DNA of 64,000 nucleotides from Nostoc sp. LPT (GTDB lineage: Bacteria > Cyanobacteriota > Cyanobacteriia > Cyanobacteriales > Nostocaceae), in the NCBI RefSeq assembly GCF_017115165.1, contig NZ_JABXKF010000139.1, forward strand, positions 123,638 to 187,637, read 5' to 3'. Of the stretch, positions 57,686 to 64,000 are shown one piece after another. Made by a program: the position numbers and the translations under genes. Position 1 is the first letter of the stretch. Each line of letters opens with the position of its first letter. Under the pieces are notes generated by a model. It was not told where the DNA came from. It saw only the letters and a list, made by a program, of their open reading frames with translations, and searched no databases.

Positions 57686-57917
57686 TCTTCAGCCTTATAC
57701 CATTTTGGATTTTAAAAAACAGAATTCAGAATTCAGAATTCAGAATTCTGAATCCAGGAGTTAGGAGTCAAAATTAAGAATACTTTGATAGTCAAAGTTT
57801 ATAATTTGAAGAAAATCAAAAAATCAAAAATGTATAGTGCGCTTGATTCTATATTCATTCTGAATTCTGACCGGAGCAACGGAAACGTCTCCGGCTCCGC
57901 TCCTGAATTCTTTTTTG
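57686..57917. other. Intergenic region with AGAATTC repeats
   Basis: 232 bp containing CAGAATTCAGAATTCAGAATT and later copies of GAATTCTGA; simple short tandem repeats common in cyanobacterial spacers. No ORF. Confidence 0.6.
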
Positions 57918-59231
57918 TTAAAACTTGACCCGCAACTGTCCTGTGAAGGAATTACCACCGTAGGTACTTCCGCCGGTTTCTTGATTGCGGACATTACTAA
58001 AGCTATAGCCCAAGTCTGCTTCTATACTGGGCGACAGTTTTACCGTACAACGCGTTTGATAGGTATTGGCATTGTCAAATTCTCCTTTAAGTCGCTGCCG
58101 TCCTAAATTGGCAGCGAGGCGACAGCGTAAGAAATTAGTAATATCTCCCTCCCAAGCTACCTCACCGTTGTAAACTAGAAAATCTGGTGGAGAAAAATAA
58201 CCGCTTGTGCGTTCTAAATCGCGATCGTAACTCCAAGTAAATAAGTTAGCTGCCAAAGAAAATTGTCCGAATTTGCGCTCTAACCTACTAAAAGACTGCA
58301 CATCTGAATTACCATCGTTGTAACTACCCAAACGCAATGATGAAAACAAGCTAGTGTCACGGTCAATCTGCCAGTATAAATCAGGCCCAAATCGCCAAGC
58401 AGTAATTTGATTGTTTAAAGTTCGAGCATTGGATTTATAAGGCCCTTGTTCTAAATTACCTGATAGTACTACTACCGATAGCAATCGACCTGATGACGAA
58501 ACTCGCGGCGGCGAAATAGGAGCCTCCACCTTAGCATTGAGATTGATAGCTGTGGGTAAACGATTGAACACATCGACTCCAGCTGCTGTTTGTAGAGTCA
58601 CTTGTCCAATTTTTCCTTGCCATCCAACTTGCAAGGGAAAATTGGTTACTGATTCAACACCCCGTTGCTCAAATAAGTTAAAACCTGTCTTGAAAAATAC
58701 TTTATTGCCATTTCTCAATCGAAACTGAACTGTTGGCTCAAGGAAAAAATTAGTTTGACCAAAGTTGTCTGTCTCATAGTGATAGTCTGTATCAATACTT
58801 TCCAAAACTGCATCCGGCGTTTTTGGTTTGGTGGAAGTTGTTGGTGGACTAGGATTCTGCTGCGGTGGTTCGGGTAGCGATGGTGGACTAGAATTCTGCT
58901 GCGGTGGTTCGGGTAGCGATGGCGGTAATCGCAAATCAGGATTGAAGTTTTCGGGTGCCACCAGCAAAATAGGTGTTGGCTCTAACCGATAGGGGAGTGG
59001 TTTTGAGTATTGCTCTGCTAACTCAGGATTAACTGTGGTGACTTGCTCAGTCAATTTTAAAGGTGATTTCCAGGTCTGATGTGCTTGGGCTGCTTGTAAT
59101 TTAGCTGCTGATAATATCCAAATACCTACGCTACAGATTACTCCCAATTGAATCTGTAGGCATCCCAAAAGAAACATAGTGTACAAACTATATCGAGAAA
59201 CAAAGAGATAAGGTCTAAAACTATATACCAT
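57918..59231 (-). CDS. Outer-membrane beta-barrel-like protein with proline-rich linker
   Basis: 437 aa. A hydrophobic N-terminal segment (TMFLLGCLQIQLGVICSVGIW, signal sequence, cleavage not obvious), a Pro-rich stretch with SLPEPPQQN(S/P)SPP repeated, then alternating amphipathic strands (TVQFRLRNGNKVFFKTGFNL, QVTLQTAAGVDVFNRLP, ...) and a terminal GQLRVKF ending in Phe, the signature for outer-membrane barrel insertion. Probably a cyanobacterial porin-like or structural outer-membrane protein; no substrate can be named. A 39-bp DNA repeat encodes the proline-rich part (58862-58925). Confidence 0.7.
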   Translation of the reverse strand: MVYSFRPYLFVSRYSLYTMFLLGCLQIQLGVICSVGIWILSAAKLQAAQAHQTWKSPLKLTEQVTTVNPELAEQYSKPLPYRLEPTPILLVAPENFNPDLRLPPSLPEPPQQNSSPPSLPEPPQQNPSPPTTSTKPKTPDAVLESIDTDYHYETDNFGQTNFFLEPTVQFRLRNGNKVFFKTGFNLFEQRGVESVTNFPLQVGWQGKIGQVTLQTAAGVDVFNRLPTAINLNAKVEAPISPPRVSSSGRLLSVVVLSGNLEQGPYKSNARTLNNQITAWRFGPDLYWQIDRDTSLFSSLRLGSYNDGNSDVQSFSRLERKFGQFSLAANLFTWSYDRDLERTSGYFSPPDFLVYNGEVAWEGDITNFLRCRLAANLGRQRLKGEFDNANTYQTRCTVKLSPSIEADLGYSFSNVRNQETGGSTYGGNSFTGQLRVKF

Positions 59232-59421
59232 CGGTTGATACTACATTTATAAATGAAAAACTGGCTGCCAAATAGTTTTCTGGCTGCTAGCTGATGTATT
59301 CGGACTGGGATTATGATGCCCATAATCGATGCTTGTTAAGACATGAGAAAAGGCAAAAGGCGTAAAGACCTTAATTTGGCGGGATATAGAAGTTCCCAGG
59401 TGCATGAAGTACATATTAAAA

Positions 59422-59474
59422 CCTCACCCCCAACCCCTTTTTTTATCAAGAGGTTGAGGGTGAGGCTAAGTTGT
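59422..59474. terminator. Long imperfect hairpin
   Basis: CCTCACCCCCAACCCCT, a T-run spacer, and AGAGGTTGAGGGTGAGG pair over 17 positions with two mismatches. It lies between the barrel gene start and the RHH gene end and is likely to stop transcripts of the RHH gene; the sequence type is a common spacer repeat. Confidence 0.5.
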
Positions 59475-59514
59475 ACCTCATTCTGATTAGGAAACACTAT
59501 ATTCGAGTCGATAG

Positions 59515-59727
59515 TTAGTGTGATTTTGACCAACTACCAACAGTGATTTTTGAGTCTGCTGTTTCCATCTCAGAGTTTTCAGCATTGTCAACCTCAAGAC
59601 TTCGGAGCAATTCTCGAATTACATCTGTTGCTGGTCTTCCTGTGAGAGTACAGTATTGTTCAAGTTTCTTCATTTCCTCGGTTGTGAGATTTACTGTCAA
59701 TCGTTTAACAGCCCATTTTTTCTTCAT
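59515..59727 (-). CDS. Ribbon-helix-helix (CopG-type) protein
   Basis: 70 aa. KRLTVNLTTEEMKKLEQYCT, LTGRPATDVIRELLRSL: the beta strand then two helices of the RHH fold, as in CopG-type repressors and antitoxins. The C-terminal 22 residues are acidic and probably flexible. No toxin gene is adjacent, so it may be a stand-alone regulator or a left-over antitoxin. Confidence 0.72.
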   Translation of the reverse strand: MKKKWAVKRLTVNLTTEEMKKLEQYCTLTGRPATDVIRELLRSLEVDNAENSEMETADSKITVGSWSKSH

Positions 59728-59803
59728 AATTTTCTTTGATCTTCAATATGTTGCTTTTTCTTGAAATCACCAAGTCATTACAATTACTCCCGTAGTCCAT
59801 AGC

Positions 59804-60295
59804 CTACACCACGGACTTATAAATCAAACATCTTTCATTATTTTCTTCCAACTTGAGCAAAGGAATGCCATAACCTTTGTCACAAACTTGAATAATCGCC
59901 CGTTATTGAAGCCGATCTAACTTAAAAATTATGGGTGTGTCAACATCAGAATACTTAATGGCATTATCAATTAAATTTAATAACACTTGTTTAAAGCGGC
60001 TATAATCTGCTTTTATTTCAAGTGGAGAAATCTCTGACTCGATTGTAATTGTGCGATCGCTATATTTTTTTGCGATTATTACAACTTCTTCAACCAAGTT
60101 ATTCAGCACATAAGATTTCATTTGAAAATATAAATAACCGCTATCCGCACGTGCTAAATCAAGGAAATCTTGTAGCAGACGGATAGTGCGTTCAGCTTCT
60201 GATGCCGCAGTTTATAAAGCTTCTTGTTGAGTTTGGGTTAAGTTATTCTGCCTTCGCAAGACACTTTGCAAATAACCATGTAAGTAGATAGACAT
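59804..60295 (-). pseudogene. Histidine kinase pseudogene, C-terminal part
   Basis: Minus frame from 60295: HGYLQSVLRRQNNLTQTQQEA-L-stop (TAA 60212-60214)-TAASEAERTIRLLQDFLDLA-RADSG, then the ORF 59903-60121 with LLNLIDNAIKYSD (N box), a second stop at 59903-59905, and RAIIQVCDKGYGIPLLKLEE (G1 box). This is the HisKA second helix plus HATPase of a sensor kinase, broken by two in-frame stops and missing the H-box start. Matching TM-HAMP sequence is found on the same strand at 61513-61640. Confidence 0.8.
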
Positions 60296-60346
60296 GAAAA
60301 ATTATAAGATAAGAGTATGGATCACTGGAGTTTAGACTAAATGGTG

Positions 60347-60378
60347 AAAAAAAGCGGTCAGTCCTGTTGAACTGACCA
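60347..60378 (-). terminator. Intrinsic terminator on minus strand
   Basis: GGTCAGT-TCAACAGG-ACTGACC followed by GCTTTTTTT on the minus strand; about 160 bp downstream of the GST stop. It could terminate GST transcripts or belong to an IS end. Confidence 0.6.
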
Positions 60379-60424
60379 CGTTTTGGTCAATGCTGAGATT
60401 TAGGGAAAAATACACAGATTGACT

Positions 60425-60540
60425 ATGATATTTGATAAGCGTAAAACTTTTCCGAGGTGGAGTGTACAGCCTCTTGGGTAACGGCAAAGACGCACTATTT
60501 GACTTGATGGATGCAGTGTTAGTCACACGTAGCGCTAGTC
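60425..60540 (+). pseudogene. Transposase N-terminal relic
   Basis: MIFDKRKTFPRWSV, then after a frame change VYSLLGNGKDALFDLMDAVL-VTRSA. From memory this phrase is the start of a common cyanobacterial IS4-type transposase. A small deletion explains the frameshift. It ends at the GST stop codon region, so the IS relic borders the GST segment. The listed minus-strand ORF 60332-60526 is its shadow. Confidence 0.6.
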
Positions 60541-61204
60541 AGCCAGTCGGTTGCTTGCCAGTGAAAAGCTCTAATTGAGCGGCGAAAGCACGCTTGAAGG
60601 CGGGCCGCGCTTCGCCACGGGCGACATAGGTAGAGAGATTCGGATAGTCGTCCAGCATACCCGAGTCTTTCAACCTGAGCAGCACTTCCACCATCATCAG
60701 GTCGCCTGCGCTGAATGCGCCATCGAGCCAGTCGGCATCTCCAAGGTGACTGGAAAGTTCTCCCAGCCGGTTACGGATGCGACCTTCGACGACACGCAAG
60801 CGCTGCTCGTACCAGGCCTGATCACGCTCTAAGTACGTGGCGATTTCCCGATCAACGATTGGCGGCTCCATCGTGTTAAGTGCGGCAAACATCCATGTGA
60901 TCGCTCGCGCTCGACTATTCGCATCGTCTGGCAACAGCCCTGTATGGCGCTCCGCGATATGGAACACTATCGCCCCCGACTCGAACAGGGCGAGATCACC
61001 TGACTCATAGGTTGGAATTTGCCCGAAAGGATGAAGCACACGGTGTGCGGGTTGCTTCATCTCACTGAACGAAACAAGACGAACGTTGTAAGGTTGGCCT
61101 ACTTCTTCGAGCGCCCAGCGAACGCGCATGTCACGCGCCAGTCCCTTGCCGCTATCAGGCGACCGTTCAAAGGCGGTAATGGTGGGTGTCATTGTCAGGG
61201 TCAT
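60539..61204 (-). CDS. Glutathione S-transferase
   Basis: 221 aa from ATG 61204, which has AAGGAG 8 nt upstream; the track start at 61306 adds 34 residues with no family support. Thioredoxin-fold N-domain (ITAFERSPDSGKGLARDMRV, then HPFGQIPTYESGDLALFESG with the cis-Pro and glutathione-binding Glu-Ser) and an all-helical C-domain (WLDGAFSAGDLMMVEVLLRL). Likely conjugates or reduces electrophiles with glutathione. GC-rich codons contrast with every neighbouring gene, and the segment interrupts a histidine kinase, indicating transfer, probably from a proteobacterium. Confidence 0.9.
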   Translation of the reverse strand: MTLTMTPTITAFERSPDSGKGLARDMRVRWALEEVGQPYNVRLVSFSEMKQPAHRVLHPFGQIPTYESGDLALFESGAIVFHIAERHTGLLPDDANSRARAITWMFAALNTMEPPIVDREIATYLERDQAWYEQRLRVVEGRIRNRLGELSSHLGDADWLDGAFSAGDLMMVEVLLRLKDSGMLDDYPNLSTYVARGEARPAFKRAFAAQLELFTGKQPTG

Positions 61205-61332
61205 GGTGATTTCTCCTTTCGGTCCAATTTTCTGCTTTGGGTGTGTGTTCTGTCCGGCAAGAACAGCAACTCTAGATATCAGCGTCAAAGCTGGCATTAA
61301 AAGCACCGGCGGAACTATCGCAAAAAGACAGA

Positions 61333-61359
61333 TGTAACACTATTGGTAATAGTGTTACA
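61333..61359. promoter_or_regulatory. Perfect dyad operator 1
   Basis: TGTAACACTATT-GGT-AATAGTGTTACA: 12-bp perfect half-sites, about 130 bp upstream of the GST start. A TetR-type operator is likely. It shares its TGTAACA half-site with operator 2. Confidence 0.65.
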
Positions 61360-61439
61360 TTTTGCGCGGCTGATGCTGCCGGCATCAGTTGGCCGCGGTC
61401 GCTCATGACCGCCTTGCCAACACTGGCGCTTGGTGGCAA

Positions 61440-61467
61440 TGTAACAGTTATTTACGGCATTGTTACA
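61440..61467. promoter_or_regulatory. Dyad operator 2
   Basis: TGTAACA-N14-TGTTACA directly before the divergent short ORF start at 61469. Two related sites between divergent starts suggest a repressor controlling both the GST and its own gene. Confidence 0.5.
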
Positions 61468-61468
61468 T

Positions 61469-61579
61469 ATGAGCGAAAACGACCTTTTCGACCGGCATGG
61501 CAACCGCCTCTACAATCTTCAGCGGAAATCACAGAAGCCATTTGATTTAGCTGGCGCAGAGGTTGCAGAGAACGCTTAA
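61469..61579 (+). pseudogene. Truncated divergent ORF (regulator or recombinase N-terminus)
   Basis: MSENDLFDRHGNRLYNLQRK, then a change into local AT-rich sequence (the fused frame ends at 61579). The first about 17 residues are GC-rich like the GST; the rest is read from the opposite strand of the histidine-kinase HAMP sequence. The start resembles tyrosine recombinases (LFDRxGxRxYL), or it may be the missing repressor. Only a stub remains. Confidence 0.45.
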
Positions 61580-61640
61580 TATAAAATGCGATCGCAGGAG
61601 TTAAAACAATAATTGCCAAAACAAATCCACGAATTATTGT
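61513..61640 (-). pseudogene. Histidine kinase pseudogene, TM-HAMP part
   Basis: Minus strand: IIRGFVLAIIVLTPAIAFYI (TM), KRSLQPLRQLNQMASVISAED (HAMP helix 1) and then a switch to foreign GC-rich sequence. It fits as the upstream piece of the kinase whose HisKA/HATPase remains lie at 59804-60295; the GST segment and an IS relic lie between. The N-terminal sensor part is missing beyond a TAG at about 61641. Confidence 0.7.
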
Positions 61641-61972
61641 CTAATAATAATATAAATGCATTTACTAGTAATTAAAATAATTTCTGCTGAGAATTACCTT
61701 AATATTTTGAATCCTCGAAATTGATTCTGAGCCGGGGTAGTAACAACAAGGCTTTATTCCCTGATGTAAATATTTGAAGCATTTTCATAAAGGCGACAGA
61801 GAATCTGATTTGGATGTTGTTATGTTAAAGCGATCGCGTCTTTATCCTTGATAATTTTTTACTTCTTTAAACAGGTCTTTATACTCTGCACAATATTCAT
61901 CTATGATGGAAACTGTTGGGTGAGCATAAGAAAGCCAAATGTTTCAAAATTTGTAATTATACATCCATTGCC
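61580..61972. other. Decayed spacer with transposase relic
   Basis: 393 bp between the GST segment and the VOC pseudogene. It includes the HAMP fragment end, a HIP1 site and the IS701-like relic at 61842-61937. No intact gene. Confidence 0.5.
61842..61937 (-). pseudogene. IS701-like transposase N-terminal relic
   Basis: Minus frame WLSYAHPTVSIIDEYCAEYK then DLFKEVKNYQG and a stop. The pattern PTVxxxDEYCxxYKxLFxxVxxxE is, from memory, the N-terminus of IS701-type transposases of cyanobacteria. About 31 codons, no start; a fossil. Confidence 0.55.
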
Positions 61973-62511
61973 CTACTTACCTTTTTGTAGCGCTTCGTGA
62001 AAACCCTGAAATGAAGCATCAACGATCAGGCAAACTTCGATATGCATACCATCAAGATCGGAAAATACAAGTTACAGCTATTTTCAGGTAAATAGATCCA
62101 CGCGGTAGGGGCGCAAGGCCTTGCGCCCCTACGACAGGTGTGGTTCAAATACATGAAAATTGCTGTAAGTACTGGGCCAAGGTCGGCAATCGCGCCATCA
62201 CTCACACCTCGTCGATCTATGAGTTTGCGGCGGATAATCTGAAATGCTGATTCTGTTGGGGCATTCAAAGCTAAGTGGTCGATGTGTCCTCGCCCAAACA
62301 TATCCGGCAATCCAGAACTATGAATATTATTAGGCATCTCTGCTGCGTGAAGCACGCTTTGCAATCCAGCTAGCAGAAGTGCGTGACGAAAGGCTGGGGT
62401 CGTCTCTTGAAAGATTACTGGCATCTTGAATACATCAGTATAGAAGCCGATAAACCGGTCGATATCTGCTGTCACCACTGCAACATGGTGGATACCTGAT
62501 ACAAGATTCAT
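61973..62511 (-). pseudogene. VOC/glyoxalase-family gene disrupted by a MITE
   Basis: The listed 161-aa ORF starts as a normal vicinal-oxygen-chelate protein: SGIHHVAVVTADIDRFIGFY, VLHAAEMPNN, GRGHIDHLALNAPTESAF, SDGAIADLGPVL. After GPVL the frame enters a 95-bp MITE (62073-62167) and reads nonsense. Beyond the MITE, in another frame, the family's end appears: VFSDLDGMHIEVCLIVDASF then QGFHEALQKGK and a stop at 61973-61975. Removing the MITE and one copy of its 3-bp target gives ...GPVL-VFSDLDG... in frame. The metal-binding His and Glu positions are all present. The substrate is unknown. As it stands the product would lack its last beta strands. Confidence 0.85.
62073..62167. mobile_element. 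95-bp MITE inside the VOC gene
   Basis: Ends TACAGCTATTTTCA and, reverse-complemented, TACAGCAATTTTCA (13 of 14). AGT direct repeats at 62070-62072 and 62168-62170 form a 3-bp target duplication. The middle is a perfect palindrome, GTAGGGGCGCAAGG and its reverse complement. Insertion plus duplication adds 98 bp, hence the frameshift in the host gene. Confidence 0.85.
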
Positions 62512-62617
62512 GGTGTTACTCCAGTTGGATTGTGCAATTTCTTTTCTATGAATAGGCAGCGGTAACTTCTCTACGAGACGCTGCGCGTAGCTTGCTTAAG
62601 AGTAGGGGTACGTTAAG

Positions 62618-63589
62618 CTACACCTTAGTGAAGCGCTGGCGATCGTGCCGTTGGTCAAAATCAATAATCGGCCCCTTCGGCACAATTCGATTTGGATTAA
62701 TATCAGTCATACTCATGTGATAGCCGCGCTTAGTATAGTCTAGATTGCAAGTCGCTTTGAACTCAGGACGCTGATATAGGTCTAGTAGATAATTCCAGAG
62801 ATTTGGATAGTCGATAATTCGCCGCAAATTGCACTTAAAGTGACCGTAATACACTGAGTCGAAGCGATACAGAGTTGTAAACATACAAATATCGGCTTCG
62901 GTGAGTTGATTGCCGCATAAATACCGCTGCTCGTTCAGAATGGCTTCCCATCGATCTAAACTCTTGAAGAGTTCAGTTACCGCATCTTCGTAGGCTGCTT
63001 GCGAAGTCGCAAAACCAGCGCGATATACACCAGCATTGATTGGCAAATAGATTGCATCGATCGTTTCATCAATCTTATGCTGTAGGTCGTGTGGGTATAA
63101 GTCTATTTTTTGTGTTGCCAATTCCCCAAACTCTACATCAAACATCCGCATGATTTCGCGAGATTCGTTATTGACGATCGTTTGAGTTTGCTTATCCCAC
63201 AACACCGGAACAGTGACTCGTCCTGTGTATTTGGGATCGGCTTTCAGATAAATCTCTTGCAAATATTGAGTGTGATTCACCCAGTCAGGAATAGCTCCCG
63301 GTGCTTCAGTAAACATCCATCCCTTGTCGCTCATAATCGGATCGACGATAGAGACTGAGATTACATCATTCAAACCTTTGATTTCTCGCATAATTAAGGT
63401 GCGATGCGCCCACGGACACGCCAAGGAAACATAGAGGTGATAGCGTCCTGCTTCTGCCTTAAACCCACTAGAACCATCGGCGGTTATGCAATCGCGAAAC
63501 GTTGTCGGCGTTTCATTGAACTTACCGCTGGGATCTGATTTATTCCCATCGGTTGTCCATTTGCCTTCGATCATCATTCCTGACGGCAT
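62618..63589 (-). CDS. Glutathionyl-hydroquinone reductase (YqjG/ECM4 family GST)
   Basis: 323 aa. SLACPWAHRTLIMREIKGL carries the catalytic Cys in CPWAHRT; PVLWDKQTQTIVNNESREIMRMF is the glutathione-binding TIVNNES segment; LFKSLDRWEAILNEQRYLCG, TEADICMFTTLYRFDSVYYGHFKCNLRRI is the family's C-terminal helical domain. Xi-class GSTs reduce glutathionyl-quinones back to hydroquinones. Cytoplasmic. It lies near the VOC and GST genes, but spacing and repeats between them argue against an operon. Complete length, no break. Confidence 0.93.
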   Translation of the reverse strand: MPSGMMIEGKWTTDGNKSDPSGKFNETPTTFRDCITADGSSGFKAEAGRYHLYVSLACPWAHRTLIMREIKGLNDVISVSIVDPIMSDKGWMFTEAPGAIPDWVNHTQYLQEIYLKADPKYTGRVTVPVLWDKQTQTIVNNESREIMRMFDVEFGELATQKIDLYPHDLQHKIDETIDAIYLPINAGVYRAGFATSQAAYEDAVTELFKSLDRWEAILNEQRYLCGNQLTEADICMFTTLYRFDSVYYGHFKCNLRRIIDYPNLWNYLLDLYQRPEFKATCNLDYTKRGYHMSMTDINPNRIVPKGPIIDFDQRHDRQRFTKV

Positions 63590-63757
63590 AATTTCCTCCT
63601 AACACTAACACTAGGGCGTGTCTATAAACTTTTGAAGATTACTTCAGCATTACGTCTTTCCTTTTCTGAAGGATGTTAATTTCTTAAAAATTCTTGACAA
63701 AATCGACTTTGTAGACAATCTCCCAATACGATTCGGATAAACAGGAGATTCGCCGTA

Positions 63758-64000
63758 TCAACTCGTTGTCGCCAACCAAGCACGCAAAACCTCTGCTACT
63801 GTCCACGCTTGCGCAATACATCCCCGTGGAGTCATCGGAGCATCACCATCAAAAATTTCGCTGAGACTACCAACACCGTGCGTGTTGAGGTGATTAGCCA
63901 TTGGTTCCAAAAATTGACGAGCCTGCTCAGGATTTTTGTAGACGCGCAAGTGTGCTAAGACGAACGGCCCCAACAACCAACCCCAAACTGTCCCCTGGTG
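63758..64000 (-). CDS. C-terminus of a glycogen-debranching-type enzyme (partial)
   Basis: The frame is open to the window edge: [20 protein letters not shown], ...[58 protein letters not shown] and PxGCxAQAWSVAEVLR are typical of the GH133 amylo-alpha-1,6-glucosidase C-terminal (alpha/alpha) domain, with the catalytic-site Glu in SEIFDG. About 80 residues are visible; the rest lies outside. The track ORF starts at an internal TTG and is not the real start. Confidence 0.85.
   Translation of the reverse strand, partial: HQGTVWGWLLGPFVLAHLRVYKNPEQARQFLEPMANHLNTHGVGSLSEIFDGDAPMTPRGCIAQAWTVAEVLRAWLATTS

Noticed and set aside
60332-60526. 64-aa minus-strand ORF after the kinase pseudogene
   Set aside because: The opposite strand carries recognisable transposase sequence (LLGNGKDALFDLMDAVL), so this ORF is its shadow.

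Overview
The window reads as chromosomal DNA of a filamentous, Nostoc-like cyanobacterium. The evidence is the many GCGATCGC (HIP1) palindromes, interspersed repeats of the type GCGTAGGCGAAGCCCGCC...GCGTCTCGTAGAGAAGGCATCGCC, multi-GAF phytochrome-like histidine kinases, hybrid kinases ending in REC-Hpt, and transposase relics of cyanobacterial type. Species is not claimed. All functions below are from reading the translations; no database search was possible.

Layout. 1-1.9 kb: a toxin-antitoxin patch (DUF433/DUF5615 pair behind a broken upstream gene, then hicAB) flanked by a ~151-bp direct duplication. 2.2-9.3 kb: a two-repeat coiled protein, a four-GAF histidine kinase whose first two GAF domains look like bilin-binding cyanobacteriochromes, a defective IS element, a secreted protein and ilvD. 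9.4-10.6 kb: gene fossils (LysR start, ISL3 transposase split by a structured insert). 10.9-13.9 kb: glf (UDP-galactopyranose mutase) and a GT14-like glycosyltransferase around a repeat-rich spacer. 14-21.7 kb: ahcY, an MscS channel, an orphan RND pump and a small conserved protein. 22-31 kb: a secreted triple-repeat protein, tRNA-Ser(CGA) with a 124-bp MITE just downstream, a CapA-like protein, a Ser/Thr kinase, rpiA, an SLH protein and a membrane protein with a 48-bp coding tandem repeat.

31.8-38.1 kb holds the most unusual locus: two very large AT-rich genes on the minus strand, one nucleotide apart. The first encodes an SF2-like helicase with a candidate PD-(D/E)XK nuclease motif at its C-terminus; the second encodes a ~768-residue protein I cannot assign. 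The layout is that of an anti-phage or nucleic-acid-conflict operon and is the best candidate for an undescribed system.

38.4-46.7 kb: exopolysaccharide and signalling genes, namely a double-DUF3131 protein, a cellulose-synthase-like GT2, a PIG-L deacetylase, and a complete partner-switching set (STAS antagonist, REC-PP2C phosphatase, RsbW-like kinase). 46.7-57.7 kb: a minus-strand cluster of a 1564-aa hybrid kinase, a coiled-coil protein, a membrane OmpA/BON protein with a possible Roadblock-like domain, a Ras-like GTPase and an 807-aa hybrid kinase; the two kinases share an almost identical REC-Hpt end.

57.9-64 kb: a beta-barrel-like outer-membrane protein, an RHH protein, then a decayed stretch in which a histidine kinase gene is split by a GC-rich segment carrying a glutathione S-transferase with its operators. 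It is followed by an IS701-like relic, a VOC gene broken by a 95-bp MITE whose precise removal would restore the reading frame, a glutathionyl-hydroquinone reductase and the 3' end of a glycogen-debranching-type gene that runs off the window.
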